Below are positions 37,243-46,912 of a stretch of DNA of 64,000 nt, piece by piece. Both the position numbers and the translations under genes were made by a program. The stretch lies in contig NZ_JADDXW010000003.1 of assembly GCF_017183135.1 (NCBI RefSeq), forward strand, positions 186,001 through 250,000. Reading direction: 5' to 3'. The notes under the pieces were generated by a model, which was given only the letters and a program-made list of their open reading frames with translations, did no database searches and was not told the origin of the DNA. The stretch is from Aurantimonas marina (lineage in GTDB: Bacteria; Pseudomonadota; Alphaproteobacteria; Rhizobiales; Rhizobiaceae). How positions within the stretch are numbered: position 1 is the first letter of the stretch; each line of letters opens with the position of its first letter.

Positions 37243-38853
37243 CTATTCGGCCGCCATCGCCTGGGCCGGCGCGGCCTCAAGCACGTCGGCGTCGACGTGG
37301 CTCTCGAACTTGGCGAAGTTGTTGCGGAACATTTCGACCAGCTTTCTCGCCTGGGCGTCGTAGGCCGCCGTATCGGCCCAGGTCGAGCGCGGGTCGAGGA
37401 TGGCACTGTCGACACCCTCCACCGCGACCGGCACCTGAAAGCCGAAATTCGGATCGGTGCGGAACTCGGCGTCCTTCAGCGAGCCGTCGAGCGCGGCGGC
37501 GAGAAGCTTGCGAGTCGCCTTGATCGGCATGCGGTGGCCAGTGCCGTAGGCGCCGCCGGTCCAGCCGGTGTTGACCAGCCAGCAATCGACATCGTGGCGC
37601 CGGATCAGATCGCGCAGGAGATTGCCGTATTCCGAGGGGTGACGCGGCATGAAGGGGGCGCCGAAGCAGGTCGAGAAGGTCGCCTCGGGCTCGGTCACGC
37701 CCTTTTCCGTGCCGGCGACCTTCGCGGTGTAGCCGGACAGGAAGTGGTACATGGCCTCGGCCGGCGTCAGCCGGGCGATCGGCGGCATCACGCCGAACGC
37801 GTCGGCGGTCAGCATGATGATGTTCTTCGGATGGCCGTCGCGGCCGGTTTCGCTCGCATTGGGGATGAAGTGCAGCGGGTAGGCGGCGCGGGCGTTCTCG
37901 GTGAGCGAGCCGTCGTCGAAGTCGGGCACCCGGTCGGCATCGAGCACGACATTCTCCAGCACCGTGCCGAAGCGGCGTGTGGTGGCGAAGATCTCGGGTT
38001 CGGCCTCGGCCGACAGGCGGATCGTCTTGGCGTAGCAGCCACCCTCGAAATTGAAAATGCCATCCTCGCCCCAGCCGTGCTCGTCGTCGCCGAGGAGGGT
38101 GCGGTGCGGATCGGCCGACAGGGTCGTCTTGCCAGTGCCGGACAAGCCGAAGAAGACCGCCGCATCGCCGTCCGGGCCGACATTGGCCGAGCAATGCATC
38201 GGCATGACGCCGCGCTCTGGCAGGAGAAAATTGAGCGTCGAGAACACCGACTTCTTCATCTCGCCGGCATAGGAACTGCCACCGACAAGAACGATCTTGC
38301 GCGTCATGTCGACGGCGATCACCGTCTCGGAACGGCAGCCGTGACGCTCCGGATCGGCCTTGAACGACGGCAGGTCGATGATCGTCATCTCCGGCACGAA
38401 ATCCTTCAGCTGATCCGCAGTCGGACGGATCAACAGCGTGCGGATGAACAAGGAGTGCCAGGCATATTCGGTGACGACGCGCACCTGGATCGCATTGGCC
38501 GGGTCGGCGCCGCCGATCAGATCCTGCACGAACAGATCACGGCCTTTCGCCGCGGCCTTGAAGTCGTCATAGAGCCGCTCGAAAACCTCGGGTTCCATCG
38601 CCGCGTTGTTGTCCCACCAGACCACAGGCCCGGTGGTGTCGTCGCGGACGAGGAATTTGTCCTTCGGCGATCGCCCCGTGTGCTTGCCGGTGACGGCCGC
38701 AAAAGCGCCGTGCGCCGTCAACTGTCCCTCGCCCCGCCTGACGGCGGTCTCCACCAGTTCCGCTTCCTTGAGGTTCCAGCGTACCGAGGACAGATCCGAC
38801 AACCCCGTCGTCTCGATCCCGCTATTGGCGTTGCGCGTGCCGATCTCGTCCAC
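37243..38853 (-). CDS. pckA: Phosphoenolpyruvate carboxykinase (ATP)
   Basis: A 536-residue ATP-type PEPCK, oxaloacetate to PEP, the entry step of gluconeogenesis. Visible motifs are [10 protein letters not shown] (substrate site), the kinase-2 segment, the P-loop [14 protein letters not shown] (about 236-249) and [20 protein letters not shown]. The GTG start at 38853 has GGGAGAT 6 bases upstream. With maeB in the same window it completes the malate-oxaloacetate-PEP-pyruvate node. It is divergent from chvI, whose product affects pckA in Agrobacterium/Sinorhizobium relatives by established work. Confidence 0.97.
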   Translation of the reverse strand: MDEIGTRNANSGIETTGLSDLSSVRWNLKEAELVETAVRRGEGQLTAHGAFAAVTGKHTGRSPKDKFLVRDDTTGPVVWWDNNAAMEPEVFERLYDDFKAAAKGRDLFVQDLIGGADPANAIQVRVVTEYAWHSLFIRTLLIRPTADQLKDFVPEMTIIDLPSFKADPERHGCRSETVIAVDMTRKIVLVGGSSYAGEMKKSVFSTLNFLLPERGVMPMHCSANVGPDGDAAVFFGLSGTGKTTLSADPHRTLLGDDEHGWGEDGIFNFEGGCYAKTIRLSAEAEPEIFATTRRFGTVLENVVLDADRVPDFDDGSLTENARAAYPLHFIPNASETGRDGHPKNIIMLTADAFGVMPPIARLTPAEAMYHFLSGYTAKVAGTEKGVTEPEATFSTCFGAPFMPRHPSEYGNLLRDLIRRHDVDCWLVNTGWTGGAYGTGHRMPIKATRKLLAAALDGSLKDAEFRTDPNFGFQVPVAVEGVDSAILDPRSTWADTAAYDAQARKLVEMFRNNFAKFESHVDADVLEAAPAQAMAAE

Positions 38854-39314
38854 CCGTCATCTCCCATGCCGTGCGGCCGCTCCTCAGCAAGCGGTCTCGC
38901 AATAGACCCGCTTGATACTGCCCGAGGGCCGGCCGATCAACCCGATTCATCCGGGAATGCTTAATTGAAACAGGATGTTAATCGATTTAGGTTGACGATG
39001 CGCCATTCTAATCGGTTCGATCCGCACAACAAATCGTTTGATATGTCGGCGATTTTTTTCGCACAGTGACGCGCAACCCGGAGCTCGACCTGTCGACTTT
39101 AACTCCCGCGGCTTTGTAATTTTGTCATTCCGCCACATTTACCGCAGATGGGCGATACCATCGCGCCATCAGCGGGGAGGTCCGGATCGACCGGCCTTCT
39201 CCCAGAAGGGACAGCCCTGCCGCCGGACACAAGACCGTCGGCAACCGGCGAGACAGCTGGGCGCTTCAAACGACAGCGATGTCGTGGGGAGGGTGGAAAA
39301 TGGAGAGTACCGCA
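38854..39314. other. Divergent control region between pckA and chvI
   Basis: About 460 bases with no convincing gene. Between roughly 38955 and 39145 it is clearly AT-richer than its surroundings (TTAATTGAAAC, a T7 run at 39051-39058, TTTGTAATTTTGTCATTC near 39111), as expected for a promoter and regulator-binding zone. A 63-residue frame on minus (38947-39138) has no family features. I cannot assign individual -35/-10 boxes. Confidence 0.5.
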
Positions 39315-40019
39315 ATGCCTACGATCGCCCTGGTCGACGACGACAGGAACATTCTCGCGTCGGTTTCCATCGCGCTTGAGAATGAGGGTTACCGGGTCGA
39401 GACCTACACCGACGGGGCATCCGCCCTCGAAGGCCTGCAGTCGCGCCCACCCAATCTGGCGATTTTCGATATCAAGATGCCGCGGATGGACGGCATGGAA
39501 CTGCTCAGGCGCCTGCGGCAGAAGTCCGATCTGCCGGTGATCTTCCTGACCTCGAAGGACGAGGAGATCGATGAACTCTTCGGCTTGAAGATGGGCGCCG
39601 ACGACTACATTCGCAAACCGTTCTCGCAGCGGCTTCTGGTCGAGCGGGTGCGGGCGCTGCTGCGACGGGGAGCGGCGCGTGAGGGCGTCGCCAAGACCGG
39701 CGCGCCGACGCCCGAATCCTCGCTTGAGCGCGGCCAGCTGGTCATGGACCAGGAACGGCACACCTGCACCTGGATGGGCCAGCCGGTCACGCTGACGGTG
39801 ACCGAGTTCCTGATCCTCCACTCGCTCGCCCAGCGGCCGGGCGTGGTGAAGAGCCGCGATGCCCTGATGGACGCGGCCTATGACGAACAGGTCTATGTGG
39901 ACGATCGCACGATCGACAGTCACATCAAGCGGCTTCGCAAGAAGTTCAAGGTGATCGACGACGATTTCGACATGATCGAGACTCTCTACGGCGTCGGCTA
40001 TCGTTTCCGCGAAGCTTGA
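39315..40019 (+). CDS. chvI: Two-component response regulator ChvI
   Basis: A 234-residue OmpR-type regulator. The receiver contains the acidic DDD near residue 8-10, phospho-acceptor Asp52 ([10 protein letters not shown]) and Lys in YIRKPFS. The C-terminal winged helix ends [20 protein letters not shown], then YGVGYRF. ATG 39315 ([10 protein letters not shown]) matches homologues; ATG 39300, five codons upstream, has a strong GGAGGG purine stretch and may be used. ChvI controls envelope, acid-stress and succinoglycan genes. Followed after 7 bases by chvG. Confidence 0.95.
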   Translation: MPTIALVDDDRNILASVSIALENEGYRVETYTDGASALEGLQSRPPNLAIFDIKMPRMDGMELLRRLRQKSDLPVIFLTSKDEEIDELFGLKMGADDYIRKPFSQRLLVERVRALLRRGAAREGVAKTGAPTPESSLERGQLVMDQERHTCTWMGQPVTLTVTEFLILHSLAQRPGVVKSRDALMDAAYDEQVYVDDRTIDSHIKRLRKKFKVIDDDFDMIETLYGVGYRFREA

Positions 40020-40026
40020 GGCGCGC

Positions 40027-41850
40027 ATGGTCTCGATAACCGAGCCTCACGAGGACGAAGGCGGCGGCGATGTCGGGCCGAAGGGGCGGCGGCGCGAGGC
40101 GATCCTGCGCACACGGCTGCGGCGGCTGCCATTCATCCGGCGCGTCCTCTATCAAGCGCGGCGCTTGCTCGGCCATACGATCTTTTCCTCGCTGACGCGA
40201 CGCATCGTCTTCCTCAACCTTGTGGCGCTGATCGTCCTCGTCTCGGGCATCCTCTACCTCAACCAGTTCCGGGCCGGCCTCATCGACGCGCGTGTCGAAA
40301 GCCTGCTGACACAGGGCGAAATCATCGCCAGCGCCATCGCGTCCTCGGCGACGGTCGAGACCAATTCGATCACCCTCGATCCGGAGCGCCTCCTGGAACT
40401 GCAGGCCGGCGACACGCTGGCCCCAAGCGCCGACATCACCGACAGCCTGGAGTTTCCGATCAATCCGGAGCGCGTCGCGCCATTGCTGCGTCGGCTGATC
40501 TCGCCGACCCGCACGCGGGCGCGGCTCTACGATCGCGACGCCAATCTGATCCTCGATTCCCGGCATCTGTACTCGCGCGGCCAGATCCTGCGCTATAATC
40601 TGCCGCCCGTGGCCCAGGAGGAGCCGGCCTTCGTCGAGGCCGCGGTCAACTGGTTCCGTCACCTGTTCCAGCGCAGTGACCTGCCGATCTATCGCGAGAC
40701 GCCGGGGGGATCGGGCGCCGCCTATCCGGAGGTGATGAACGCGCTGACCGGCGGTCCCGCCACGGTCGTACGGGCCACCGAGAGCGCCGAACTCATCGTG
40801 TCGGTGGCGGTTCCGATCCAGCGCTTCCGCGCCGTGCTCGGGGTGCTGCTCCTGTCGACCCAGGGCGGCGACATCGACAAGATCGTCCAGGCGGAGCGCA
40901 TGGCGATCGTCCGGGTCTTCGCGGTCGCCGCGATCGTAACGATCGTCCTGTCCATTCTCCTCGCCTCGACCATCGCGACGCCGCTGCGGCGCCTGTCGGC
41001 CGCCGCGATCCGTGTTCGACGCGGTGTCGACGAGCGGGCGGCGATTCCCGACTTCGGCGATCGCGCCGACGAGGTCGGCAATCTCGCGACCGCCCTTCGC
41101 GACATGACCAAGGCGCTCTATGCGCGCATGGATGCGATCGAATCCTTCGCCGCCGACGTGTCCCACGAACTGAAAAATCCGCTGACCTCGCTCCGCAGCG
41201 CCGTCGAAACCCTGCCGCTGGCCCGTAACGAGACCTCCCGCGAGCGCCTGCTCGAAATCATCCAGCACGACGTCCGGCGGCTCGATCGACTGATCACCGA
41301 CATCGCCGACGCCTCGCGCCTCGACGCCGAACTGGCTAGACAGATCGCCCAGAAAGTCGATCTCGCCGCGCTTCTGCGCTCGGTGGTCGAGGGCGCACGC
41401 GGCAATTCTCGGGCGCGCCGCGCCGTGACGATCACGTTCGAGAAGCAGAAGCTGCCGGCTTCGATGAAAAACGGCTATGTCGTCACTGGGCATGATCTGC
41501 GGCTCAGTCAGGTGTTCACCAACCTGATCGAGAATGCCCGTTCCTTCGTCCCCGAGACCAATGGCCGGATCGACATCCTGGTGCGCCGGCGCGGCCAGCG
41601 CGTGGTCGTTACGGTGGAGGACAATGGCCCCGGCATCCAGGCCGAGATCATCGACCGCATCTTCGAGCGCTTCTACACCGACCGTCCGGCCGAGGAAGCA
41701 TTCGGGCAGAACTCCGGCCTTGGCCTGTCGATCAGCCGGCAAATCGTCGAGGCCCATGGCGGTACGCTGCGGGCGGAGAACATCGAGGACGAGGACGCAC
41801 CGAACGGTGTTGCTGGCGCTCGCTTCATCGTCTCATTGCCGGCCGAATGA
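40027..41850 (+). CDS. chvG: Sensor histidine kinase ChvG (ExoS)
   Basis: A 607-residue kinase with one membrane segment near 60-80, a periplasmic sensor region (to about 290), a second membrane segment (VFAVAAIVTIVLSILLASTI), HAMP, then the H-box with His380 in VSHELKNPLTSLRS. The N and G boxes are VFTNLIENARSF, VEDNGPGIQ and GLGLSISRQIVEAHG. In related bacteria ChvG is held off by periplasmic ExoR and responds to acid; exoR is not in the window. The stop overlaps hprK by ATGA, linking the sensor to the PTS kinase. Confidence 0.95.
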   Translation: MVSITEPHEDEGGGDVGPKGRRREAILRTRLRRLPFIRRVLYQARRLLGHTIFSSLTRRIVFLNLVALIVLVSGILYLNQFRAGLIDARVESLLTQGEIIASAIASSATVETNSITLDPERLLELQAGDTLAPSADITDSLEFPINPERVAPLLRRLISPTRTRARLYDRDANLILDSRHLYSRGQILRYNLPPVAQEEPAFVEAAVNWFRHLFQRSDLPIYRETPGGSGAAYPEVMNALTGGPATVVRATESAELIVSVAVPIQRFRAVLGVLLLSTQGGDIDKIVQAERMAIVRVFAVAAIVTIVLSILLASTIATPLRRLSAAAIRVRRGVDERAAIPDFGDRADEVGNLATALRDMTKALYARMDAIESFAADVSHELKNPLTSLRSAVETLPLARNETSRERLLEIIQHDVRRLDRLITDIADASRLDAELARQIAQKVDLAALLRSVVEGARGNSRARRAVTITFEKQKLPASMKNGYVVTGHDLRLSQVFTNLIENARSFVPETNGRIDILVRRRGQRVVVTVEDNGPGIQAEIIDRIFERFYTDRPAEEAFGQNSGLGLSISRQIVEAHGGTLRAENIEDEDAPNGVAGARFIVSLPAE

Positions 41851-42302
41851 GCCAGGCCGTCAATCTTCACGGCTGCGCGATCACGATCGGCGGTCTGGGT
41901 ATCCTGGTTCGCGGCCCGGCGCGCAGCGGCAAATCGGCTCTTTGCCTGTCCGCCTTGCGACGCGGCGCCTCGCTCGGCCTTCACACCCGCCTCGTGGCCG
42001 ACGACCGGGTCGTTGTGGCGCGTAGCGACGCCGGCATCGTTCTGAGCGCTCCGGCCACTCTACGCGGGTTGATCGAGGTCTCGGGAATCGGCATTTTGCA
42101 CGAGGAGACCGTGGCTTCCGCCGTACTCGGCCTGGTCATCGATCTGTGCGATCCGGCGGTAATCGAGCGCCTGCCGGAGAACGGCACGACCGCGATTTTC
42201 GACGTGAACGTGCGCCATGCCCGCCTGCCCGCGCGCGATGCCGCCTTCGGCGCTGACATCCTCGTCTCCCTCGTCATGGCGCCGCTGGTCGATGATCGGT
42301 GA
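41847..42302 (+). CDS. hprK: HPr kinase/phosphorylase, short alphaproteobacterial form
   Basis: A 151-residue protein comprising only the catalytic P-loop domain (full HprK is about 310). Walker A is GPARSGKS (23-30), with no N-terminal domain; the capping ID-LCDP and C-terminal VRHARLPARD segments are present. HprK phosphorylates HPr on a serine, and HPr follows two genes later. It is coupled to chvG by a 4-base overlap, as in other Rhizobiales, where the unit ties envelope sensing to carbon/PTS state. Confidence 0.92.
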   Translation: MSQAVNLHGCAITIGGLGILVRGPARSGKSALCLSALRRGASLGLHTRLVADDRVVVARSDAGIVLSAPATLRGLIEVSGIGILHEETVASAVLGLVIDLCDPAVIERLPENGTTAIFDVNVRHARLPARDAAFGADILVSLVMAPLVDDR

Positions 42303-42420
42303 CGTTCACCGACTGATTCCTGCGGGTATGCGTTATCATTTGACTTGCGCATCGGCGGCAGGATGACAAGATGCGCCCGCTAATGACCGGAGGCTGATGC
42401 GCCTGCCGTCGCCAGGTCAT

Positions 42421-42443
42421 GGCGACCGGTGAAACCGGTCGCC
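42421..42443 (+). terminator. Perfect hairpin between hprK and the EIIA gene
   Basis: A 10-bp perfect inverted repeat GGCGACCGGT / ACCGGTCGCC with a 3-base GAA loop, followed by GATTTTA. It lies 120 bases after hprK and 51 bases before the EIIA start. It could terminate the chvI-chvG-hprK transcript or attenuate read-through into the PTS genes. The U-tract is short. Confidence 0.5.
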
Positions 42444-42494
42444 GATTTTAGGGAGTTATCAGATGTCGGGCCAGGCAATCCAAGCGTTGCGCGC

Positions 42495-42896
42495 ATGATC
42501 GGGTTGGTGCTCGTGACTCACGGCCGGCTCGCCGACGAATTTCGGCACGCGGTGGAGCATGTGGTCGGTCCGCAGGACGCTTTCGAGACGATCTCGATCG
42601 GCCCCGAGGACGACATGGAGCAACGCCGCATCGATATTGTCGAGGCCGTCGCCCGCGCCGAACGCGGTGACGGGGTGATCATACTCACCGACATGTTCGG
42701 CGGAACGCCTTCCAATCTCGCCATCTCGGTGATGGATGGGACCCATGTCGACGTGCTGGCGGGCGTGAACCTGCCGATGCTGATCAAACTGGCCAGCGTG
42801 CGGGAGGACAAACCGCTTGCCGAGGCACTCGTCGCCGCACAGGAAGCCGGTCGCAAATACATCAATGTCGCAAGCCGCGTGCTCAGCGGAAAATGA
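42495..42896 (+). CDS. PTS EIIA of the mannose/fructose-sorbose family (PtsM-like)
   Basis: A 133-residue EIIA-Man domain with the phospho-acceptor His9 in LVLVTHGRLADEF and the LTDMFGGTPSNLAISVM motif. No EIIB, EIIC or EIID genes are nearby, so it is regulatory rather than a sugar importer, as is usual in Rhizobiales. ATG 42495 gives the normal family length (the frame opens at 42429), although no clear ribosome-binding site precedes it. It overlaps the HPr gene by 4 bases. Confidence 0.9.
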   Translation: MIGLVLVTHGRLADEFRHAVEHVVGPQDAFETISIGPEDDMEQRRIDIVEAVARAERGDGVIILTDMFGGTPSNLAISVMDGTHVDVLAGVNLPMLIKLASVREDKPLAEALVAAQEAGRKYINVASRVLSGK

Positions 42897-43279
42897 TGAT
42901 GCGACGCCTCAACGATTCCGACCCGCGCGAGACACCGAAGGCGGTCGCCGGGGCGGAAACCCCGCCTGTCGAGGTGGCGCCAGCCCGTGGCAAGGGCACC
43001 GGCGGAGCGCCACCGCCGCGCATCCTGACGATCGTCAACCGTCGCGGCCTGCACGCCCGCGCCTCCGCCCGCTTCGTCCAGACCGCCGAGGCCTTCGACG
43101 CCGAGTTGACGATCTCGCGCGACGGCCTGATCGTGGGCGGTCAGTCGATCATGGGTCTGATGATGCTGGCGGCCAGCCAGGGAACGGAGATCGAAGTGGC
43201 GGCGCGAGGAGCGGACGCCGAAGCCGCGCTCGATGCGATCGAAGCGCTCGTCGCCGATCGCTTCGGGGAGTCCGCCTGA
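42893..43279 (+). CDS. HPr-family phosphocarrier with N-terminal extension
   Basis: A 128-residue protein. The HPr core begins at about residue 42; His54 (NRRGLHARAS) takes phosphate from EI and Ser85 (GQSIMGLMML) is the HprK target. Residues 1-41 are a Pro/Ala/Gly-rich charged extension (DPRETPKAVAGAETPP...) not found in the 85-90 residue classical HPr. It may be real or reflect a later start, but no in-frame ATG follows before the core. With EIIA and HprK it forms a complete local regulatory module lacking EI. Confidence 0.92.
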   Translation: MMMRRLNDSDPRETPKAVAGAETPPVEVAPARGKGTGGAPPPRILTIVNRRGLHARASARFVQTAEAFDAELTISRDGLIVGGQSIMGLMMLAASQGTEIEVAARGADAEAALDAIEALVADRFGESA

Positions 43280-43296
43280 GCGGCGTCACGCATTGC

Positions 43297-45096
43297 CTAG
43301 TTGGCCAGAGCGGAAGGCTCTGCCGTATTGGCGCCAGCGTCCGTATCGGGCGTTGCCTCGGCCGCCCCATCCGGGGACGCGGCCGGCGAACCCGGCGACG
43401 CGGCAGCCGGCGCTTTCCCGTCGGGCTGTTTCGTGTCGGCATCGGAGGCATCGGCCGACGGTTTGGAGACGATCAGCCGCCACAGATCGTCGGTCGCCTT
43501 GCGCGCCCGCTCCATCGGCAACACGATCCGGCCCTCGCTCACCGCCGCCGTCAGATTATCGCGCAGGCCGGCGGCGAGTCGGTCGCCCCCGGCGGCGGCG
43601 ATCGACGCCCAGCCATAGGCGCGCATCAGGTTGCGCGGCATCGTCGCGCCTTCGTAGTAGGCAAAGGCCAGGCGACGGATCGTCGGCCAATCATGCGCCT
43701 CGAACGCGCCGATCTCGATCTGGCGCTGCGATTCCCCGATCTTGGTCCGCCGCCAGCGCTGCAAGGCCTCGTCCTCGGCCACCGCCAGTTCGTCAGGGCT
43801 CAGCCGGCGGCGGAGCGCATCGATGCCGACGTTCTCGCCGGTCAGCCGGTCCGCCCTGGCCAGGAGCACCGCGACATAAGCGCCGCGCAATTGCTCTTGC
43901 GCGATCACAACGCCTGGATCGAGCGCCAGGGCACGGGCGAGAAGGCCGATCGCCGCCCGGTTGTCTGAACCGGCCGCCGGCAGGAGGAGCGTCACTCCAC
44001 GGGCGATATCCTGCGGAACACCCCGGCCCTCGATGAGCGCCTCGGCCGCCGGCAGGACCGCTTCGATCGGTCCGTCGGGGGCGAGCGTGATCGTCGCGGG
44101 ATCGACGAGCGCCGTGGTTTGCGACGCTCCCGCCACCACCGCCGGGTTCAGCGCCAGAATATCCTCAGCGCCAATTACCCCTTGCGTTAGGCGGGTGAGC
44201 TCGAGGGGCGATGCCGGATAAAACGACACTTCGAGCCGGTCCGGCTGAATCAGAAACGACTGGATTGTCGCCGACCAGCCGCGCGCCATCTCCCGAAGGC
44301 GCGGGCTCGCGCCCCCCGGAAGCTCGGAAAATAGCGCTGTCACGCCAATTCCGGCCATCATCGAGGCCGTGCCGCGGGCCTGCTCGGCGGTCATGCCCTG
44401 CTGCCCGCCGAAGACCTCGTACAGCACCGACGCGAGACCCGCGTCGGCGAAGGCGATCCGGGCCGATCGCAGCCGGCCCGCGAGTTTTGGGCTGCCGCCC
44501 GCCGCGGCGTCGTCGAAACCCTCGAGCGGTGCGAGAATATGGAACCCTTCGAGTTCGGCGGTGATCTCCAACGTGCCGGCGCCCTCGATCCGCAGCGACG
44601 CGCTCAGATCGTAATCGGCCGCCGCCGCATCCATCCGGCCGCTCAGCGCCACATCCCCCGTCAATATCTCCCGATCCAGCTTGCGCAGGACCGCGCGTGT
44701 CGTGGGATCGAGCGGCAGGGCCCGCGTGTCGACGGCAACGTTCTCATACACGGCCTCGTCCGCGGAGACGCGGATCTGCCCGATGCTGGCCTGGAGGGCG
44801 TCACGGCGAATCTCAAGGTCGGTCACGACCAGCGACCGCATCACAGGATCGTAACGGCGTGTGCCATAGGTGATCTCGGCGACACTGCGGCCCGCATAGA
44901 CGACAAGGTCGAACAGATAGGGGGAGTAGGGAAGCGCGAAGGCGAGAAGCCCGTCCGGCCATTTGGCGTCCGCCCTTGCCGCCGGTCGCTGCGCCGGAAC
45001 AATCTGGGCAGCGACGGTCTGGGCCACGGCCGTCTGGACGCTCGTCACACCCGTGGCGGCCATGGCCACAGCCAGCGCCGCAATCTTCACGCCCAT
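43297..45096 (-). CDS. Large exported protein of unknown function
   Basis: A 599-residue protein I do not recognise. It has a signal peptide ([20 protein letters not shown], cleavage expected near TAVAQ), then a beta-rich region (about 50-330) with repeated strand-like segments ([37 protein letters not shown]). An alpha-rich C-terminal part includes a Sel1-like stretch ([20 protein letters not shown]). The tail (about 555-599) is low-complexity Ala/Pro/Asp/Ser. It is therefore probably periplasmic. It is convergent with HPr (17 bases apart) and divergent from ahcY. Homologues appear common next to ahcY/HPr in Rhizobiales, but the role is not known to me. Confidence 0.8.
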   Translation of the reverse strand: MGVKIAALAVAMAATGVTSVQTAVAQTVAAQIVPAQRPAARADAKWPDGLLAFALPYSPYLFDLVVYAGRSVAEITYGTRRYDPVMRSLVVTDLEIRRDALQASIGQIRVSADEAVYENVAVDTRALPLDPTTRAVLRKLDREILTGDVALSGRMDAAAADYDLSASLRIEGAGTLEITAELEGFHILAPLEGFDDAAAGGSPKLAGRLRSARIAFADAGLASVLYEVFGGQQGMTAEQARGTASMMAGIGVTALFSELPGGASPRLREMARGWSATIQSFLIQPDRLEVSFYPASPLELTRLTQGVIGAEDILALNPAVVAGASQTTALVDPATITLAPDGPIEAVLPAAEALIEGRGVPQDIARGVTLLLPAAGSDNRAAIGLLARALALDPGVVIAQEQLRGAYVAVLLARADRLTGENVGIDALRRRLSPDELAVAEDEALQRWRRTKIGESQRQIEIGAFEAHDWPTIRRLAFAYYEGATMPRNLMRAYGWASIAAAGGDRLAAGLRDNLTAAVSEGRIVLPMERARKATDDLWRLIVSKPSADASDADTKQPDGKAPAAASPGSPAASPDGAAEATPDTDAGANTAEPSALAN

Positions 45097-45140
45097 GCGG
45101 CCGTCCTCCCCGACGATATCCCAGGGGCCAAGCTACCGCG

Positions 45141-45169
45141 AAACGCCGCGACGTCAAAACGCCGCGACG
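45141..45169. repeat. 13-base direct repeat upstream of ahcY
   Basis: AAACGCCGCGACG occurs at 45141-45153 and again at 45157-45169, a 16-base period. It lies in the 199-base divergent region between the exported-protein gene and ahcY, next to the inverted repeat at 45177. It could be a regulator-binding pair or chance in GC-rich DNA. Confidence 0.6.
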
Positions 45170-45176
45170 CCATCAA

Positions 45177-45198
45177 GACATAAGCAAATGTTTATGTC
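45177..45198 (+). promoter_or_regulatory. Candidate operator of ahcY
   Basis: GACATAAGCAA-ATGTTTATGTC, half-sites matching at 9 of 11 positions, AT-rich within a GC-rich region and about 98 bases before the ahcY ATG. ArsR-type SahR regulators control SAH recycling genes in several proteobacteria through AT-rich palindromes; that this is such a site is inference. Confidence 0.45.
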
Positions 45199-45295
45199 CT
45201 CTTGCCGCAACCGTCCTCCCCTGCTATGGCGTCGCCGAGAACGCTGGGAGTTCGCTTCCGGCACGATATCCTTTTCCAGCACGAATGGACGCCAC

Positions 45296-46696
45296 ATGGC
45301 CGACGCCAACGACTACGTCGTCAGGGATCTCTCGCTCGCGGACTGGGGCCGCAAGGAGATCGACATTGCCGAAACGGAAATGCCGGGCCTGATGGCCTGC
45401 CGCGAGGAATTCGGCGCCGACAAGCCGCTCACGGGCGCGCGGATCACTGGATCGCTGCACATGACGATCCAGACTGCGGTGCTCATCGAAACGCTTCAGG
45501 CGCTCGGCGCCGAAGTGCGCTGGGCGTCCTGCAACATCTTCTCCACCCAGGACCAGGCCGCGGCGGCGATCGCCGCAACCGGCACGCCGGTCTATGCGGT
45601 CAAGGGCGAAAGCCTCACGGACTACTGGACCTATACCGACAAGATATTCCAGTGGCCGGACGGTAAGCCCTCCAACATGATCCTCGACGATGGCGGCGAC
45701 GCCACGATGTACATCCTCACCGGCGCGCGCGCCGAGGCCGGCGAAGACGTCCTGTCCAATCCCGGCAACGAGGAGGAGGAGATCCTCTTCGCGCAGATCA
45801 AGAAGCGCATGGCCGAGACGCCCGGCTTCTTCGTCTGCCAGCGCGATGCCATTAAGGGCGTCACCGAGGAGACCACCACCGGCGTCAACCGGCTCTACCA
45901 GTTGCAGAAGAAGGGGCTGCTGCCGTTCCCGGCGATCAATGTCAACGACAGCGTCACCAAATCGAAATTCGACAACAAATATGGCTGCAAGGAATCGCTG
46001 GTCGACGGCATCCGCCGCGCGACCGACGTGATGATGGCCGGCAAGGTTGCCCTGGTCTGCGGCTATGGCGACGTCGGCAAGGGCTCCGCGGCCTCGCTCG
46101 TCGGCGCCGGCGCCCGGGTCAAGGTGACGGAGGTCGATCCGATCTGCGCCCTGCAGGCGGCGATGGACGGCTTCGAGGTCGTGACGCTCGAGGATGCGGC
46201 GCCGACCGCCGACATCATCATCACCACGACCGGCAACAAGGATGTCGTGCGCATCGACGACATGCGCGCCATGAAGGACATGGCGATCGTCGGCAATATC
46301 GGCCATTTTGACAATGAGATCCAGATCGACGCGCTGCGCAATCTGAAATGGACGAACATCAAGCCGCAGGTCGACATGATCACCTTTCCGGACGGCAAGC
46401 GGATACTGCTTCTGTCCGAGGGGCGGCTGCTCAATCTCGGCAATGCCACCGGGCATCCGAGCTTCGTCATGTCGGCGTCCTTCACCAATCAGACGCTGGC
46501 GCAGATCGAACTCTTTACCAAGGGCGAACAGTACAAGAACGAAGTCTATGTGCTGCCGAAGCATTTGGACGAGAAAGTTGCACGGCTGCATCTCGACAAG
46601 CTCGGCGCAAGGTTGAGCGTCCTCTCCGAGGAGCAGGCCGCCTATATCGGCGTAACGCCGCAGGGACCCTACAAACCCGAGCATTACCGTTACTGA
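45296..46696 (+). CDS. ahcY: Adenosylhomocysteinase
   Basis: A 466-residue SAH hydrolase, SAH to adenosine and homocysteine, recycling the by-product of all SAM-dependent methylation. It opens [20 protein letters not shown]. The NAD site is [19 protein letters not shown], and the C-terminus ends in the conserved [10 protein letters not shown] whose Lys and Tyr complete the neighbouring NAD pocket. The start ATG 45296 matches homologues; the frame further upstream is not coding. It is followed by a strong terminator. A possible operator is upstream. Confidence 0.97.
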   Translation: MADANDYVVRDLSLADWGRKEIDIAETEMPGLMACREEFGADKPLTGARITGSLHMTIQTAVLIETLQALGAEVRWASCNIFSTQDQAAAAIAATGTPVYAVKGESLTDYWTYTDKIFQWPDGKPSNMILDDGGDATMYILTGARAEAGEDVLSNPGNEEEEILFAQIKKRMAETPGFFVCQRDAIKGVTEETTTGVNRLYQLQKKGLLPFPAINVNDSVTKSKFDNKYGCKESLVDGIRRATDVMMAGKVALVCGYGDVGKGSAASLVGAGARVKVTEVDPICALQAAMDGFEVVTLEDAAPTADIIITTTGNKDVVRIDDMRAMKDMAIVGNIGHFDNEIQIDALRNLKWTNIKPQVDMITFPDGKRILLLSEGRLLNLGNATGHPSFVMSASFTNQTLAQIELFTKGEQYKNEVYVLPKHLDEKVARLHLDKLGARLSVLSEEQAAYIGVTPQGPYKPEHYRY

Positions 46697-46726
46697 CAGC
46701 CGCCGGGCCGTCAAGACGCTCAGAAC

Positions 46727-46766
46727 AGCCGCCGGGACGCAAGCCGCCCCGGCGGCTTTTTCTTTT
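46727..46766 (+). terminator. Rho-independent terminator after ahcY
   Basis: A perfect 10-bp stem AGCCGCCGGG / CCCGGCGGCT, 11-base loop, then TTTTTCTTTT. The left arm is duplicated upstream (ACAGCCGCCGGG at 46696-46707 and 46725-46736), so two alternative stems could form. Confidence 0.9.
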
Positions 46767-46912
46767 GGCCGACCGCTTTGTTGTGGATTGCGTAAGATTT
46801 TACACGAACTACCATGGCCGAATCGCGACGGTTCGGGGGCGGTTGGCCGGTGCGATCGCGTTTCCTTAAGTCATGTCTCGAAAAGCGGCGGCAACATACG
46901 GGGGCAGACAAG

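Noticed and set aside
38947-39138. A 63-codon minus-strand frame between pckA and chvI
   Set aside because: No ribosome-binding site, no family features, and it lies in the AT-rich control region.
39946-41757. A 603-codon minus-strand frame
   Set aside because: Antisense to chvG, which carries all kinase boxes in the correct order.
45200-45295. SAM/SAH riboswitch upstream of ahcY
   Set aside because: No pseudoknot-like or conserved core pattern recognisable by eye; the palindrome found is more like a protein-binding site.
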